Assembly: GCA_947489525.1 (NCBI GenBank)
Contig: CANLDW010000004.1
Span: forward strand, 178,967-242,966
Direction: 5' to 3'
DNA: 64,000 nt
From: an uncultured Psychrobacter sp.
GTDB lineage: Bacteria > Pseudomonadota > Gammaproteobacteria > Pseudomonadales > Moraxellaceae
Shown here: positions 9,580 through 19,131 of the stretch, piece by piece
How positions within the stretch are numbered: the stretch's first letter is position 1
Layout: every line of letters starts with the position of its first letter
Notes under the pieces: generated by a model
Databases searched by the model: none
Told to the model about the DNA's origin: nothing
The model's input: only the letters and a program-made list of their open reading frames with translations
Position numbers and translations under genes: made by a program

Positions 9580-11526
9580 TTGTCTACCAAGCGTTATAGC
9601 CGTCCTGCTACGGCATCCTTATCTACATTTAGAGTAAGATCAGTTGGATCGGTGGCGCTGCATGCTTTGCTCACCCTTATGCTACTGCTAGCGCTGGTAT
9701 TTAGTTTGCTTACTCCGTCGTATTCAGCAGAATCAAACGTGCTGGGCGTCGGTGATAATGGCAGCGAGGACAGTACAATAACTTCTGTCCCCGATGCTTT
9801 TGGTCGTGATACACCGCGTCAGACGGTACAGGGCTTTATCAAAGCGCTCGGCGAAAACGACTTTTTGCTGGCCAGTAACTATCTGAATCTATCAAAGTCT
9901 GATAACCCTGCGACGATGGTGCGCCAATTTAAACAAGCTCTTGATAGTGGTGGGCGGTTTTTACCCGACTTGCAGTTAAATAATACCCCTGAAGGCACGC
10001 TCAGTGATCAGCTGCCACCCAATCAGGAGCGAGTAGGTACCATTAGCACTGATGATAATTCAGTGCCGCTTATCTTAGAGCGCGTGGTTTCAGATAATGG
10101 GGAGCAGTATTGGCAGTTCTCCAATGAGACTATGAGCTTTATACCTGATGTGATAGAGAACACAGAGCCAACTTTAGTCTCGCGCTACACTATAGATGCC
10201 CTAGAAGATGAGACACTATTTGGCTATCAGATGGCAGATTTTGTTGCCGCTCTGACGATGATTGTCGGCAGTTTTATTTTTACTTATTTAGCAGTATGGC
10301 TGCTATACCATCTCTTGCAACTGGCTTATCCGCGCGTTCGCGGTGTGCCACTACCGTTGCCAAACAAGGTCGTCCTACCTCTATCTATTGTGATCACCGC
10401 ACTCATACTCTCAGAGATTATGATATATGCCGGCGTATCAGTGACCCTGCGCGAGCCAATAAATCGGTTCACTGAGATCGCCTCTTGGCTAGCGGTGACG
10501 TGGTTGTTATTACGTGTCATTGATGCGACATCGACACGGGCTGTTAATATAAGCTATAAAAAGAACCATATAGAGCGCATCGCAATACTTGAGCTGATGC
10601 GCAAAGTATTTAAAGCACTGCTGCTTATCTTTGCGCTTATCGTCATCTTTGGTAATTTAGGTTTCGATTTGACAACAGGGATTGCAGCCCTTGGGGTTGG
10701 TGGTCTTGCCTTGGCACTAGGGGCGCAAAAGACGATTGAAAACTTGGTCGGTAGTGTTGTTGTCGTGGCAGACTCGCCTGTACGTATTGGTGATTATTGT
10801 AAGTTTGGTGACCAAGAAGGCACGGTCATCGATATCGGTATTCGCTCATCACGGGTGCGTACGCTTGCTCGTACGATAGTAACGGTACCTAACGGTGATT
10901 TTTCCTCCATGCAGATTGAGAACTTTACCTCACGTGATATGTTCCAGTTTTTGCATAATTTATATATCAAGCGTAATGCAGATATCGACGTCATCTTTAA
11001 GATGGTAAATGATTTAGATAAGTTTATTGCTGAGCACGAGTTAACTAATAGCGAGTGGAATCAAGTCAATATTATGGAGCTGCGACAGGACTGCTATGTG
11101 ATTCAGCTACGTGCTTATGTCAACTCGGCTAATGTGATTGAGTTTTATGGGAAGCAAGATCGACTACTGGTTGAGATACTCTCCATGGTCAAAAAGTATA
11201 AAGTTGAACATGCGCTGCCCACTCAGCAGCTTATTGTCAATCAAGGTGAGCTTGAACAGCAGTACGATAATAATGAGTCAGACGTTGATGATGTAGAGTC
11301 TGCTATGACTAATGCATTAGCAAAGGATTCAAACACACAAAGTCTTGACGATAATCAACCTGATGCCGATATCGTGGCTGAATCAGATAGTACAGACGTC
11401 GATAGAGATAAAAAAAATAAAGCGAATAAACGCCGCAAAAAAGGAACTCTGCACAGTTTACGTAAGCGCACGTTTAAACAGGCTAAAAAGAAGTATTCAC
11501 TATCAATATGGAACCCGCACCTCTAG
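9580..11526 (+). CDS. MscS-family mechanosensitive channel, extended form
   Basis: Inner-membrane small-conductance mechanosensitive channel that releases solutes on hypo-osmotic shock. The TTG start is supported by AAGAGG 8 nt upstream. A signal sequence or first membrane segment lies at about 28-50 and ends PSYSAES. A periplasmic region of about 150 residues follows, then membrane segments at about 220-245, 260-285 and 345-385. The pore helix carries the Gly/Ala-rich GIAALGVGGLALALGAQ. The MscS beta-domain follows (VRIGDYCKFGDQEGTV, VPNGDFSS). The tail after about 560 is first acidic, then strongly basic (KKNKANKRRKKG) and has no family match I recognise. Three 17-bp tandem repeats begin directly after the stop. 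Confidence 0.9.
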   Translation: MSTKRYSRPATASLSTFRVRSVGSVALHALLTLMLLLALVFSLLTPSYSAESNVLGVGDNGSEDSTITSVPDAFGRDTPRQTVQGFIKALGENDFLLASNYLNLSKSDNPATMVRQFKQALDSGGRFLPDLQLNNTPEGTLSDQLPPNQERVGTISTDDNSVPLILERVVSDNGEQYWQFSNETMSFIPDVIENTEPTLVSRYTIDALEDETLFGYQMADFVAALTMIVGSFIFTYLAVWLLYHLLQLAYPRVRGVPLPLPNKVVLPLSIVITALILSEIMIYAGVSVTLREPINRFTEIASWLAVTWLLLRVIDATSTRAVNISYKKNHIERIAILELMRKVFKALLLIFALIVIFGNLGFDLTTGIAALGVGGLALALGAQKTIENLVGSVVVVADSPVRIGDYCKFGDQEGTVIDIGIRSSRVRTLARTIVTVPNGDFSSMQIENFTSRDMFQFLHNLYIKRNADIDVIFKMVNDLDKFIAEHELTNSEWNQVNIMELRQDCYVIQLRAYVNSANVIEFYGKQDRLLVEILSMVKKYKVEHALPTQQLIVNQGELEQQYDNNESDVDDVESAMTNALAKDSNTQSLDDNQPDADIVAESDSTDVDRDKKNKANKRRKKGTLHSLRKRTFKQAKKKYSLSIWNPHL

Positions 11527-11575
11527 CTTAGTAGCTCTCACAACTTAGTAGCTCTTATAACTTAGTAATTCAACT
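11527..11575. repeat. 17-bp tandem repeats after the mscS-type stop codon
   Basis: CTTAGTAGCTCTCACAA (11527-11543) is followed by CTTAGTAGCTCTTATAA (11544-11560) and a degenerate third copy starting CTTAGTAATTCAACT. The array starts one base after the TAG stop and fills the gap to the convergent glycosylase gene. Confidence 0.85.
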
Positions 11576-11577
11576 GG

Positions 11578-12210
11578 TTATAGTGGTACTGATTGTTGGG
11601 CACGCAGCGTACTATAGTAGGCCCAAATCAGTAAACTTGAGGCGCTTCGGTACGGTGCCCATGCCTCACTAATACGTAGCAAGTGTTTAGGTGTTGGGCG
11701 TGCATCCAGTCCTAAAACACTCATCGCACCGACGCGAATAGCTAAGTCATCGACTGCCAGTACGTCGGCGCGTCCCAATGAGAACAACAAATACATCTCA
11801 GCGGTCCAGCGCCCGATACCAGTAACCCCAGTCAGTATCTCAATAACGTCGTCGTCGCTCATGGACTCTAAAGCGGTATAATCTATCTTATGAGTGGCCA
11901 AAGCGCGTGCATAACGAACCTTTTGTTTAGATAAGCCTTGTGCGCGTAGTGTCTCATCGTCTGCTTGTATTATTGCTGGCGCTGAGGTTAAGTTGGCATC
12001 GTGTAGACGCTGCCAGATGCTACTAGCGGCGGCAACGGACAGCTGTTGACCGACAATCGCGCGCAGCAGTTGCTCAAAGCCACCCGTATTACGCCGCAAG
12101 CTTGGTGTGCCAACTTGCTGATGGACAGGTGCAAATTTAGGTTCGAGAGTGATAAGTGCATCGATATGAGTTTCTAGCTCTTCTAGAGTATCAAGGGTTT
12201 GTATCGACAT
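11578..12210 (-). CDS. DNA-3-methyladenine glycosylase II (AlkA-type, HhH-GPD)
   Basis: Base-excision repair enzyme removing alkylated purines. The HhH-GPD fold is visible: LLRAIVGQQLSVAAASSIWQRL at about 60, the helix-hairpin-helix LTGVTGIGRWTAEMYLLF at about 130-148, and the catalytic Asp in LAVDDLAIRVG at about 155. I start at the ATG at 12210 (210 residues), where AAGGA lies 7 nt upstream; the longer frame begins with TTG and has no ribosome-binding site. It lacks the N-terminal extra domain of E. coli AlkA and is nearer to the short Mag/yeast MAG1-like form. No ada-type gene is adjacent. Confidence 0.88.
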   Translation of the reverse strand: MSIQTLDTLEELETHIDALITLEPKFAPVHQQVGTPSLRRNTGGFEQLLRAIVGQQLSVAAASSIWQRLHDANLTSAPAIIQADDETLRAQGLSKQKVRYARALATHKIDYTALESMSDDDVIEILTGVTGIGRWTAEMYLLFSLGRADVLAVDDLAIRVGAMSVLGLDARPTPKHLLRISEAWAPYRSASSLLIWAYYSTLRAQQSVPL

Positions 12211-12322
12211 GATTATATCCTTGTCTAAGTGCTTTCGCTGCTGTTGAGTGATGCCTAGGTGCAAGACAACGGTTTGTTTATGTGTAATTTATAAATTTAT
12301 AAATCTATAAGTACATAACGAT

Positions 12323-12353
12323 AAAAAAGGACTGCGATAACGCAATCCTTAGA
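12323..12353 (-). terminator. Intrinsic terminator of the Smr gene
   Basis: On the minus strand AAGGATTGCG, a TTAT loop and CGCAGTCCTT form a stem with one mismatch, followed directly by TTTTTT. It lies 30 bp after the stop of the Smr-domain gene. Confidence 0.85.
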
Positions 12354-12382
12354 AGTTAAACGTGCTAGCACACATCTAGCGA

Positions 12383-13114
12383 TCACTCACCAGCCGTTTT
12401 GGGTTTTTTAAGTAATACTAAAACCGCACCGTTGCCGCCATCTTTTGGCGGCGCGGAACAGAACGCAAGCACCTCAGGGATTTGACGTAGCCAACCGTTG
12501 ACGCAGGTTTTAAGGATTGCTTCGCTACCTTTACCGTGGACGATTTTAACCACAGTCTCGTTGTTTTGTTTGGCTTGACTCAGCAGCTGCATCACCGCAG
12601 TACGCGACTCCTCAATCGTACTACCATGGATGTCGACTGCATCGTACCAACGTAGTTTGCCTTGTTTGAGCTGATTGAATACTTTGTTCTGTAACGTCGG
12701 CTGCTTATAGGATAGGTAGGCTTCACTCGCCACAGGATTGAGCAGCGCTTGCATATCCGATAAGCCTGCTCCCAAATCAACTGCGTCACCGCCTTGGGCT
12801 GCTGCACGTTTGGATAGGGTAGCGGCGTCGGGACGGGTAGGTTTAGACGCGCCTGCTGGAGGACGTACGTTTTTGTCGTCTAACTGCTGAACGCCGTGCA
12901 TCGCTTGCATAAATAATACTTTATCATCATCAATATGCTCGCTATCTAATTGTTTGACCGTTTTTTTAACTTGTTTTTGAGTCGGTAGAGACACAGGTTC
13001 GGTCGGCTTTTGGTTTTCGCCTTCAGGCGCGTTGGTATCGCGGCCTTTACTAAGCTGACCTTTGAGCTCTTTGAGCTGATCTTGCATCTCTTTTGAAAAT
13101 AATGAATTTGCCAT
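12383..13114 (-). CDS. Smr (MutS2 C-terminal-like) domain protein
   Basis: Soluble 243-residue protein with an Smr domain in its C-terminal third. The hallmark motifs are VDIHGSTIEESR at about 160 and IVHGKGSE at about 191, followed by GNGAVLVLLKK. Smr domains have nicking-endonuclease or RNA-binding/cleavage activity in characterised relatives; E. coli SmrA and SmrB share this layout, and SmrB acts on collided ribosomes. The N-terminal 140 residues are charged and probably flexible. I cannot assign SmrA or SmrB, nor a substrate. ATG at 13114. A terminator lies downstream at 12323-12353; it forms a single-gene unit before trpC. Confidence 0.88.
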   Translation of the reverse strand: MANSLFSKEMQDQLKELKGQLSKGRDTNAPEGENQKPTEPVSLPTQKQVKKTVKQLDSEHIDDDKVLFMQAMHGVQQLDDKNVRPPAGASKPTRPDAATLSKRAAAQGGDAVDLGAGLSDMQALLNPVASEAYLSYKQPTLQNKVFNQLKQGKLRWYDAVDIHGSTIEESRTAVMQLLSQAKQNNETVVKIVHGKGSEAILKTCVNGWLRQIPEVLAFCSAPPKDGGNGAVLVLLKKPKTAGE

Positions 13115-13247
13115 AGTAAGTTATATATCTTTTTAATGTGAGTATTTTGGAGCAAGTGATCTTTAAACTAAACAATCTTCAAACACTGTTAGGCTCAGAG
13201 TGTAAGTGAATAGTGGTTACTCATTAAACCTGCGGATTAGCCATACT

Positions 13248-14096
13248 TTACGCTTGCAGCTCTATACCTGCAAGTAAGGATTGTAACGCCTGCCCAGGAT
13301 GATCGGTTTTCATAAAGTGCTCGCCAATCAAGAAGTTATGAATGTCATGACTGAGCATCAAGCGCACATCAGCGCTGCTATGAATACCGCTCTCAGTCAC
13401 AATAAGTGGTTTTTGAGCATCGTCAGCTAAAGCGGTAAGCAAAGTATTTTTTAGATCCAGCGTCGTTTGTAGATCTACATCAAAAGTGTTTAGGTTACGG
13501 TTATTAATACCGTAGATGTTGTGTGTAGAGCGCGGTAATTGTAACGCACGCTCAAGCTCCTTTTGGGTATGAATCTCAATCAAGACGTCCATGCCTAGTT
13601 CAATGCTCAAAGCCTGTAGCTCGTGCACTTGCGCATCATCAAGACAGGCCATAATCAGCAAGATACAATCAGCGCCGAGCAAGTACGACTCGTAGATCTG
13701 ATAGATGTCGATCATAAAGTCTTTACGCAGTACTGGCAGGCTTGCGGCATTACTGGCTTGCAATAAATAAGTGTCATCGCCTTGGAAATACTCGCGATCG
13801 GTCAGTACCGATAGACAGCTTGCACCTGCTTGCTCATATTGCTGGGCAAATAGGGCAGGCGAGAAGTTGTGATTGATAATGCCTTTTGAGGGTGAGGCTT
13901 TTTTGATCTCGGCAATAACACCAAGCTTTGCGCCTCTAAGTGCTGCTGCAAAACCGCGACGCGGCTGAGTGTCTGCTACCGCTTTTGCTTGCAAGCTCTC
14001 AAGCGATTGGAAGCTACGAGCTTTGGCAACCTCCTGTTGTTTGGTCGCCACAATGCGCTGTAGGACAGAAGGTATAGCCGTTGAACGAGTCGTCAT
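13248..14096 (-). CDS. trpC: Indole-3-glycerol phosphate synthase TrpC
   Basis: Converts carboxyphenylaminodeoxyribulose phosphate to indole-3-glycerol phosphate in tryptophan synthesis. TIM-barrel motifs are present: IAEIKKASPSKGII with the catalytic Lys and substrate-binding residues, LSVLTDREYFQGD, LRKDFMID, INNRNLNTFDVD and VTESGIHS. I start at the ATG at 14096 (282 residues); the longer frame starts with TTG four codons earlier. It is monofunctional, with no PRA isomerase domain. It is third in a trpG-trpD-trpC run on the minus strand, 125 bp after trpD. trpE, trpF and trpBA are not in the window, so the pathway genes are dispersed. Confidence 0.96.
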   Translation of the reverse strand: MTTRSTAIPSVLQRIVATKQQEVAKARSFQSLESLQAKAVADTQPRRGFAAALRGAKLGVIAEIKKASPSKGIINHNFSPALFAQQYEQAGASCLSVLTDREYFQGDDTYLLQASNAASLPVLRKDFMIDIYQIYESYLLGADCILLIMACLDDAQVHELQALSIELGMDVLIEIHTQKELERALQLPRSTHNIYGINNRNLNTFDVDLQTTLDLKNTLLTALADDAQKPLIVTESGIHSSADVRLMLSHDIHNFLIGEHFMKTDHPGQALQSLLAGIELQA

Positions 14097-14217
14097 AGTG
14101 ATATCCAAATAACTAGAGAAATTAAGGGCAAATCATGTCGCCTGCAGTTGTTAATTACGGGCTATTTTTAAGAGTGATAAAACGTACAGGTCACTTTTAG
14201 CAGCGATTTATGCGTCA

Positions 14218-14251
14218 GCGGCTAGGGTTTGAGTGCGGCTAGGGTTTGAGT
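14218..14251. repeat. 17-bp direct duplication spanning the trpD stop codon
   Basis: GCGGCTAGGGTTTGAGT is repeated exactly at 14218-14234 and 14235-14251. The copies encode the C-terminus of TrpD in two frames, because 17 is not a multiple of three. The distal copy supplies the last three residues (LKP) and the stop codon. Confidence 0.95.
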
Positions 14252-15370
14252 ATAGTCTGCAAGTGCCGTAAGCTTGTCCAGTGCTGTACCATCTTGAATG
14301 ATCTTTTGAGCGCGGCTGACACCGTTGGGGTAGTTGCTGGCAAGCCCTGCGGTGTAGATTGCTGCGCCAGCGTTCAGTGCTATCATGTCGCGCGCTTTGA
14401 GCACTGAGCGATCATGAGTATCTGCTCCTGATAGTGCCTCGCGTATTAGCGTCAGGCTTTGCTGCGGGGAGTCAATATCGAGACCGATAAGCGTCTGCGA
14501 CTCAATACCAGCGTCCTCTGGCATCATGTCGTACACGCTGATCTTACCGTCTTTTAACTCAGCAACAGTAGTTGACGTCGCAAGACTGATCTCATCTAGA
14601 CCATCCTTTGCGCCAACAACCATAACGTGACGTGCGCCTAAGTTTTGCATTACCTTGGCAATAGGCTCACACAGCTGAGCGGTAAAGACACCGATGACCA
14701 AATTTGGCACGCTTGCTGGATTTGTCAGCGGTCCTAAGATATTAAAAATGGTTCGCGCTTTAAGCTCTCGACGAACCGGATTGGCGTAACGCATAGCGCT
14801 GTGATGATTGGGTGCAAACAAAAAACCAATACCTTGCTCTTCAATGCATGCCAATGCTTGCTCAGGGGTCAAAGATAGGCTGATGCCAGCTTGCTCAAGT
14901 AAGTCTGAGCTCCCTGATTTGGTCGAAACACCGCGATTACCGTGTTTAGCCACTTGCGCGCCCGCTGCTGCAGCCACAAACGCTGAGGCGGTGGAGACAT
15001 TAAACAGATTAGCGCCATCGCCGCCCGTACCGACGATATCGACGAGATAATCGCAGCCTTTGGGCTCGATATTTGCAGCTAAGGCACGCATCGCACTGGC
15101 CGCTGCTGTGATCTCGTCTATGGACTCGCCCTTCATACGTAGACCTGTCAGTATAGCGCCCATCATCGCATCGCTACATCTGCCTTGCATAATAATAAGC
15201 ATGACCTCGCGCATCTCATCAAAGGTTAAATCAATGCGCTGCAAGATACGATCTAAGGATTTTGCAAGTAAAGTATGAACTTGCTCATCGCTCAGTGCTT
15301 CTACATCGCTCGTAGTAGAGGTTGTAGATAAATCTATAGACGAGGTATCGGAGGTATTATTAAAGCTCAT
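14222..15370 (-). CDS. trpD: Anthranilate phosphoribosyltransferase TrpD
   Basis: Transfers the phosphoribosyl group of PRPP to anthranilate, the second step of tryptophan synthesis. The PRPP site is VDIVGTGGDGANLFNVST at about 104, followed by KHGNRGVSTKSGSSDLLE. The anthranilate region MRYANPVRRELKARTIFNILGPLTNPA also matches the family. ATG at 15370 gives 382 residues; a TTG two codons earlier is less likely. It is about 35 residues longer than usual because of a Ser/Thr-rich N-terminal leader (residues 1-25), probably disordered. The C-terminus was remodelled by a 17-bp tandem duplication. It lies 46 bp after trpG. Confidence 0.95.
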   Translation of the reverse strand: MSFNNTSDTSSIDLSTTSTTSDVEALSDEQVHTLLAKSLDRILQRIDLTFDEMREVMLIIMQGRCSDAMMGAILTGLRMKGESIDEITAAASAMRALAANIEPKGCDYLVDIVGTGGDGANLFNVSTASAFVAAAAGAQVAKHGNRGVSTKSGSSDLLEQAGISLSLTPEQALACIEEQGIGFLFAPNHHSAMRYANPVRRELKARTIFNILGPLTNPASVPNLVIGVFTAQLCEPIAKVMQNLGARHVMVVGAKDGLDEISLATSTTVAELKDGKISVYDMMPEDAGIESQTLIGLDIDSPQQSLTLIREALSGADTHDRSVLKARDMIALNAGAAIYTAGLASNYPNGVSRAQKIIQDGTALDKLTALADYTQTLAALKP

Positions 15371-15415
15371 AGTCAAATCGCTTGTAGGTTATTACGTTAA
15401 GATCGTTGGATAGGC

Positions 15416-16039
15416 TTAGCCTACCAGTGGCAGCTCATCTGAGTCTAGCACCGCCAAATCATGGGTCTTTAAAAAATTATTGAGCAGCTGATAACCGGCT
15501 TCACTTAAGATGGACTCGGGGTGGAATTGCACCCCTTCAATAGCAAAAGTCTTGTGCCGCACACCCATGATCTCCTCTATGCTACCATCAGCGCGTTGTG
15601 TCCACGCCGTTATCTCCAAATCTTCAGGGGCGTGTGTTTTATCGATCACTAAGGAGTGGTAGCGCGTTACTTTAGCAGGGTTGGGGAGATCGGCAAAGAC
15701 ACCTTTGTGATTGTGATAGACATCGGATAGACGTCCATGCATGACTTCTCCTGCCTTAATGACTTGTCCACCAAAGGCTTGTCCAATAGCTTGGTGCCCC
15801 AAACAGATACCCAGTATCGGTATGACGCCCTTAAAAGTATCAATGAGCGCCAAAGAGACACCTGCACTATCAGGATTACCCGGACCTGGGCCGATAATAA
15901 TAGCATCGGGTGCTAGCGTCTTAATCTGCTCAATATTTGCCTGATCATTGCGCCATACGGTGATGTCTTGCTTAAGCTCCCCCAAGTACTGCACGATATT
16001 ATAGGTAAAGCTATCGTAGTTATCGATCATCAAAATCAT
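15416..16039 (-). CDS. trpG: Anthranilate/aminodeoxychorismate synthase glutaminase subunit (TrpG/PabA)
   Basis: Class I glutamine amidotransferase that supplies ammonia to the chorismate-converting partner (TrpE or PabB). The triad is visible: nucleophile Cys in [15 protein letters not shown] at about 79, and His and Glu in [14 protein letters not shown] at about 169. The oxyanion-loop [11 protein letters not shown] is at about 51. At 207 residues it is a stand-alone subunit. It heads trpG-trpD-trpC, which supports anthranilate synthesis, though in related bacteria the same subunit serves both tryptophan and folate. The upstream 750 bp contains no obvious trp leader peptide. Confidence 0.95.
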   Translation of the reverse strand: MILMIDNYDSFTYNIVQYLGELKQDITVWRNDQANIEQIKTLAPDAIIIGPGPGNPDSAGVSLALIDTFKGVIPILGICLGHQAIGQAFGGQVIKAGEVMHGRLSDVYHNHKGVFADLPNPAKVTRYHSLVIDKTHAPEDLEITAWTQRADGSIEEIMGVRHKTFAIEGVQFHPESILSEAGYQLLNNFLKTHDLAVLDSDELPLVG

Positions 16040-16791
16040 AAAAGCATCAACCTAATTACAAGCGAGGATAAAGGAACACGCGCTATTAAAACCGCTGAAA
16101 CAAGTTCTACAGGTTATCAACTGACAGTATTGACGACAGTCATAACTTACAAGGGTCACGGGCTACGTATTTTAGCACTAATTTTCGTTAGGTTAAATCT
16201 AAGGCGGCTTTGATTACAAACACGATTGTTCTGACTATAGCAGATTTGAAGGTGAATGAACGATACGGTTAATATGCACCAAATAAATGCGTTATTAAAT
16301 AGTATGCTCAATATAAGTGCATAATTTTGCTTATTTAGAGTGCCCGTTATCATTACGTGTGAGTGTTAAGAACACTGAGGTTATAGATTTTTTGAAGATA
16401 GAGCGCGTATTAAACTCTTATTTATTTACCTAACTTATTGATATAAATAAATTCAATAACAAATTAGTTTATTAAGGAGTACTGATCACTTATATCTTTA
16501 TAGGAAGTTGGCACAGCTGTTGCATTCTATAAATAACGCCGATGTTTAAGGGTCGTCTTGTTAACCTTGTTAACATAGAAAAATGAGTCGATATGAGTCT
16601 AAAACACTTACGAGTAAATATAAGACGCATAAGAGTTCAGCATTCTCGGTTAAATATTGTTAATATAGTGCCGATAGCGGACACAAAACATTCAAGCTCT
16701 GCTGCTCATTAGCCCTCGATAGCTAACAGCGAGTATATTAACTTACACCCTGACTATTACTTTAAAGCACTAACCACCACGGAGACTATTC
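16040..16791. other. Long divergent intergenic region between trpG and glnA
   Basis: About 750 bp, AT-rich, with no gene I can support. Small open frames at 15968-16213 (plus) and 16156-16353 (minus) lack family resemblance. It contains the sigma-54 promoter of glnA. TGCACCA at 16275-16281 is a half-match to the NtrC consensus (TGCACCA-N5-TGGTGCA), which is only suggestive. The predicted glnA leader of about 255 nt shows no riboswitch class I recognise. Confidence 0.5.
16509..16524 (+). promoter_or_regulatory. Sigma-54 (RpoN) promoter of glnA
   Basis: TTGGCACAGCTGTTGCA matches the -24/-12 consensus TGGCAC-N5-TTGCA. The invariant GG (16510-16511) and GC (16522-16523) are 12 bp apart, as required. 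The expected start point is near 16535, about 255 bp before the glnA ATG. NtrC-activated RpoN promoters of glnA are well known in gammaproteobacteria. Confidence 0.85.
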
Positions 16792-18201
16792 ATGTCGAAT
16801 AAATTATTAGATCTTATCGCATCCTCTAATGCAAAATGGGTTGATTTTCGCTTCACCGATACACGCGGTAAAGAGCAGCACATCAGCTTTCCTGCTCATA
16901 GTATTGACGAAGACGTCATGGAAGATGGCAAAATGTTTGATGGCTCATCTATTGCAGGCTGGAAAGGCATTGAAGCCTCAGATATGATCTTGCGTCCAGA
17001 TCCTGAAACTGCTTTTGTTGATCCGTTCTTTGATGCGGTTACCGTTGTTGTGACTTGCGATATTATTGAGCCATCAACGCTACAAGGGTATGACCGCGAT
17101 CCGCGTTCTATCGCTCGCCGCGCTGAAGAGTACTTAAAGTCAACAGGCATCGGTGATACTGCTTATTTCGGTCCTGAGCCTGAATTCTTTATCTTTGATG
17201 ATGTTAAGTGGTCAATTGATATGTCAGGCGTCAGTCACAAGATTACAGCTGAAGAAGCGGCGTGGTCGACCAATGAGACTTATGAATGGGGTAACATGGC
17301 GCACCGTCCACGGGTCAAAGGGGGCTATTTCCCAGTACCGCCAATCGACAGCTCGCACGATATGCGCTCTGTGATGTGTGAGCGCATCGAAGAGATCGTC
17401 GGCGAGGGTAGCGTTGAAGTGCATCACCACGAAGTCGCGTCTTGCCAATCTGAGATCGGTGTCGCATTCAATACTATGGTACGTAAAGCCGATGAAGTTC
17501 AGCAGCTAAAATATGTGGTACATAATGTTGCACATCAGTTTGGCAAAACGGCGACCTTTATGCCAAAGCCAATAGTCGGTGACAACGGTTCTGGTATGCA
17601 CGTGCATATGTCCATCTCAAAAGACGGTGTCAATACGTTCTCAGGTGATGAGTACGCAGGTCTATCTGAGACAGCATTATATTTCGTTGGTGGTATCATC
17701 AAGCACGCGCGCGCGTTAAATGCGATTACCAATCCGTCTACCAACAGCTACAAGCGTCTAGTGCCGCATTACGAAGCACCGATCAAACTTGCTTACTCAG
17801 CGTCGAACCGCTCGGCATCTATCCGTATCCCGCATGTCAGCAGTCCAAAAGCGGTACGTGTTGAAGCGCGCTTCCCTGATCCTACGGCCAACCCATACCT
17901 TGCTTTTGCAGCACTACTCATGGCAGGTCTTGATGGTATTCAGAACAAGATGCATCCAGGGGAAGCCGCTGACAAAAACCTATATGATTTGCCACCAGAA
18001 GAAGAAGCACAAATTCCAACGGTTGCAGAGAGCTTGGATGTTGCACTACAAGCCCTAAAAGATGATCATGAGTTCTTGTTAAAGGGTGATGTATTCACTA
18101 AGGACATGCTTGAGGCCTTTATTGCGCTAAAAGAAGAAGAAGTGCAGCGTGTCAATGTGACTGTACATCCAGTTGAGTTTGACTTGTACTACAGCTGCTA
18201 A
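16792..18201 (+). CDS. glnA: Glutamine synthetase type I (GSI-beta)
   Basis: ATP-dependent condensation of ammonium with glutamate, the main nitrogen assimilation step; a cytoplasmic dodecamer. Motifs in order are [12 protein letters not shown] at about 50, [13 protein letters not shown] at about 125 (metal-binding Glu), [13 protein letters not shown] at about 265, and NRSASIRIP at about 340. The adenylylation site NLYDLPPEE, with Tyr near residue 398, marks the GlnE-regulated beta type. At 469 residues it is full length. ATG at 16792 follows GGAG by 7 nt. A sigma-54 promoter lies upstream and a strong terminator downstream, so it is a monocistron. In other gammaproteobacteria glnALG form one operon; ntrBC are not here. 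Confidence 0.98.
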   Translation: MSNKLLDLIASSNAKWVDFRFTDTRGKEQHISFPAHSIDEDVMEDGKMFDGSSIAGWKGIEASDMILRPDPETAFVDPFFDAVTVVVTCDIIEPSTLQGYDRDPRSIARRAEEYLKSTGIGDTAYFGPEPEFFIFDDVKWSIDMSGVSHKITAEEAAWSTNETYEWGNMAHRPRVKGGYFPVPPIDSSHDMRSVMCERIEEIVGEGSVEVHHHEVASCQSEIGVAFNTMVRKADEVQQLKYVVHNVAHQFGKTATFMPKPIVGDNGSGMHVHMSISKDGVNTFSGDEYAGLSETALYFVGGIIKHARALNAITNPSTNSYKRLVPHYEAPIKLAYSASNRSASIRIPHVSSPKAVRVEARFPDPTANPYLAFAALLMAGLDGIQNKMHPGEAADKNLYDLPPEEEAQIPTVAESLDVALQALKDDHEFLLKGDVFTKDMLEAFIALKEEEVQRVNVTVHPVEFDLYYSC

Positions 18202-18228
18202 TTAATCAAATATTGTCTTATATCCACA

Positions 18229-18258
18229 ACCAGTTAAGGGACACTTAACTGGTTTTTT
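18229..18258 (+). terminator. Terminator of glnA
   Basis: AACCAGTTAAG and CTTAACTGGTT pair perfectly over 11 bp around a 5-nt loop, followed by seven T residues. It begins 27 bp after the glnA stop. Confidence 0.95.
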
Positions 18259-18367
18259 TGTTTTTTGTCTATGAACGCTATATAAAATAGTTGCATAGTC
18301 CATACGGTATTTATCGTCTAAATGACGCATAATAGTGTTAATAATAACGTATACGTAAAGGCTAACT

Positions 18368-19090
18368 ATGACTCAATTACTGACTTACAAACGGTTAAAT
18401 AAGCACTCAATTCTAAAATTGCCCTTTGCTTTAGTAATGGGAGCGGCAAGCGCCTATGTCCCTTTAGCATCTGCTGCGCCTATTTATAAGGTTGTCGATG
18501 AGGACACAGGTCAAGTGACCTTTACCGATCGTCCGCAGTCCTATGAGCAGCAAAGCGATAAGCGTGTCATACAAACCAATGTATCAACGGCTAGTGAGGG
18601 CGCTCAGTCCAACAGTACGAGCGGTACGGATAATAATAGCCAATCTGTAGTAGCTGCGGCAGTTGAAAATAGCGCGCAATCGTCCAGTATGGATAGCGTT
18701 AATTATCAAATGGTGATGATTGAGCCAAGTGAGGCGCGCGCTTATCATCGTCCAGCCCAAGTGATCAATGTTGCCGTACAAACGAGGCCTGCGCTACAAG
18801 CAGGTGATAGTGTGAGTATCTATTTTGATGGTAATGAGATTGCACGCGGCCTCAGCACATCGATTGCTACCGTTAATGTATTGCCGGGCCAACATAGTAT
18901 CCAAGCGGTTATCAAAGACAAAAACGGTCAAGTGCTCCAGCAAGTAGGGCGTACGGTACAAGTGATTCAAAACACGAGAGCGCGGCTCAATAGACAGCGC
19001 GCTACAGATCAGTTGCAAGCCTACCAAAACCTGCCTTGGCACAAAAAAATACTGTTAAAAATGCGCCAAAATCCGCAAGTACAACCTTAA
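18368..19090 (+). CDS. Secreted DUF4124-domain protein
   Basis: A 240-residue exported protein of unknown role. A signal peptide spans about residues 1-36, ending PLASAA. It is followed directly by a DUF4124 motif, APIYKVVDEDTGQVTFTDRP, in which an aromatic/Lys-Trp-type opening and TDRP are typical. A Ser/Asn-rich linker (70-115) leads to an Ig-like beta segment (INVAVQTRPALQAGDSVSIYFDG ... LPGQHSIQAVIKDKNGQ, split here for brevity), then a basic tail. DUF4124 genes next to glnA recur in Pseudomonas and relatives, so the neighbourhood is conserved. ATG at 18368 with AAAGG upstream. Likely periplasmic; function unproven. Confidence 0.8.
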   Translation: MTQLLTYKRLNKHSILKLPFALVMGAASAYVPLASAAPIYKVVDEDTGQVTFTDRPQSYEQQSDKRVIQTNVSTASEGAQSNSTSGTDNNSQSVVAAAVENSAQSSSMDSVNYQMVMIEPSEARAYHRPAQVINVAVQTRPALQAGDSVSIYFDGNEIARGLSTSIATVNVLPGQHSIQAVIKDKNGQVLQQVGRTVQVIQNTRARLNRQRATDQLQAYQNLPWHKKILLKMRQNPQVQP

Positions 19091-19131
19091 AGTGAGTTTG
19101 CAACGTTAAAGTGATATTTTGGTAGATAAGT

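Noticed and set aside
15968..16353. Small open frames between trpG and glnA as genes or a trp leader peptide
   Set aside because: They lack ribosome-binding sites and tandem Trp codons, and overlap the trpG start antisense.
18368..19090. DUF4124 gene as part of a glnA operon
   Set aside because: A strong terminator (18229-18258) lies between glnA and this gene, so co-transcription is unlikely.
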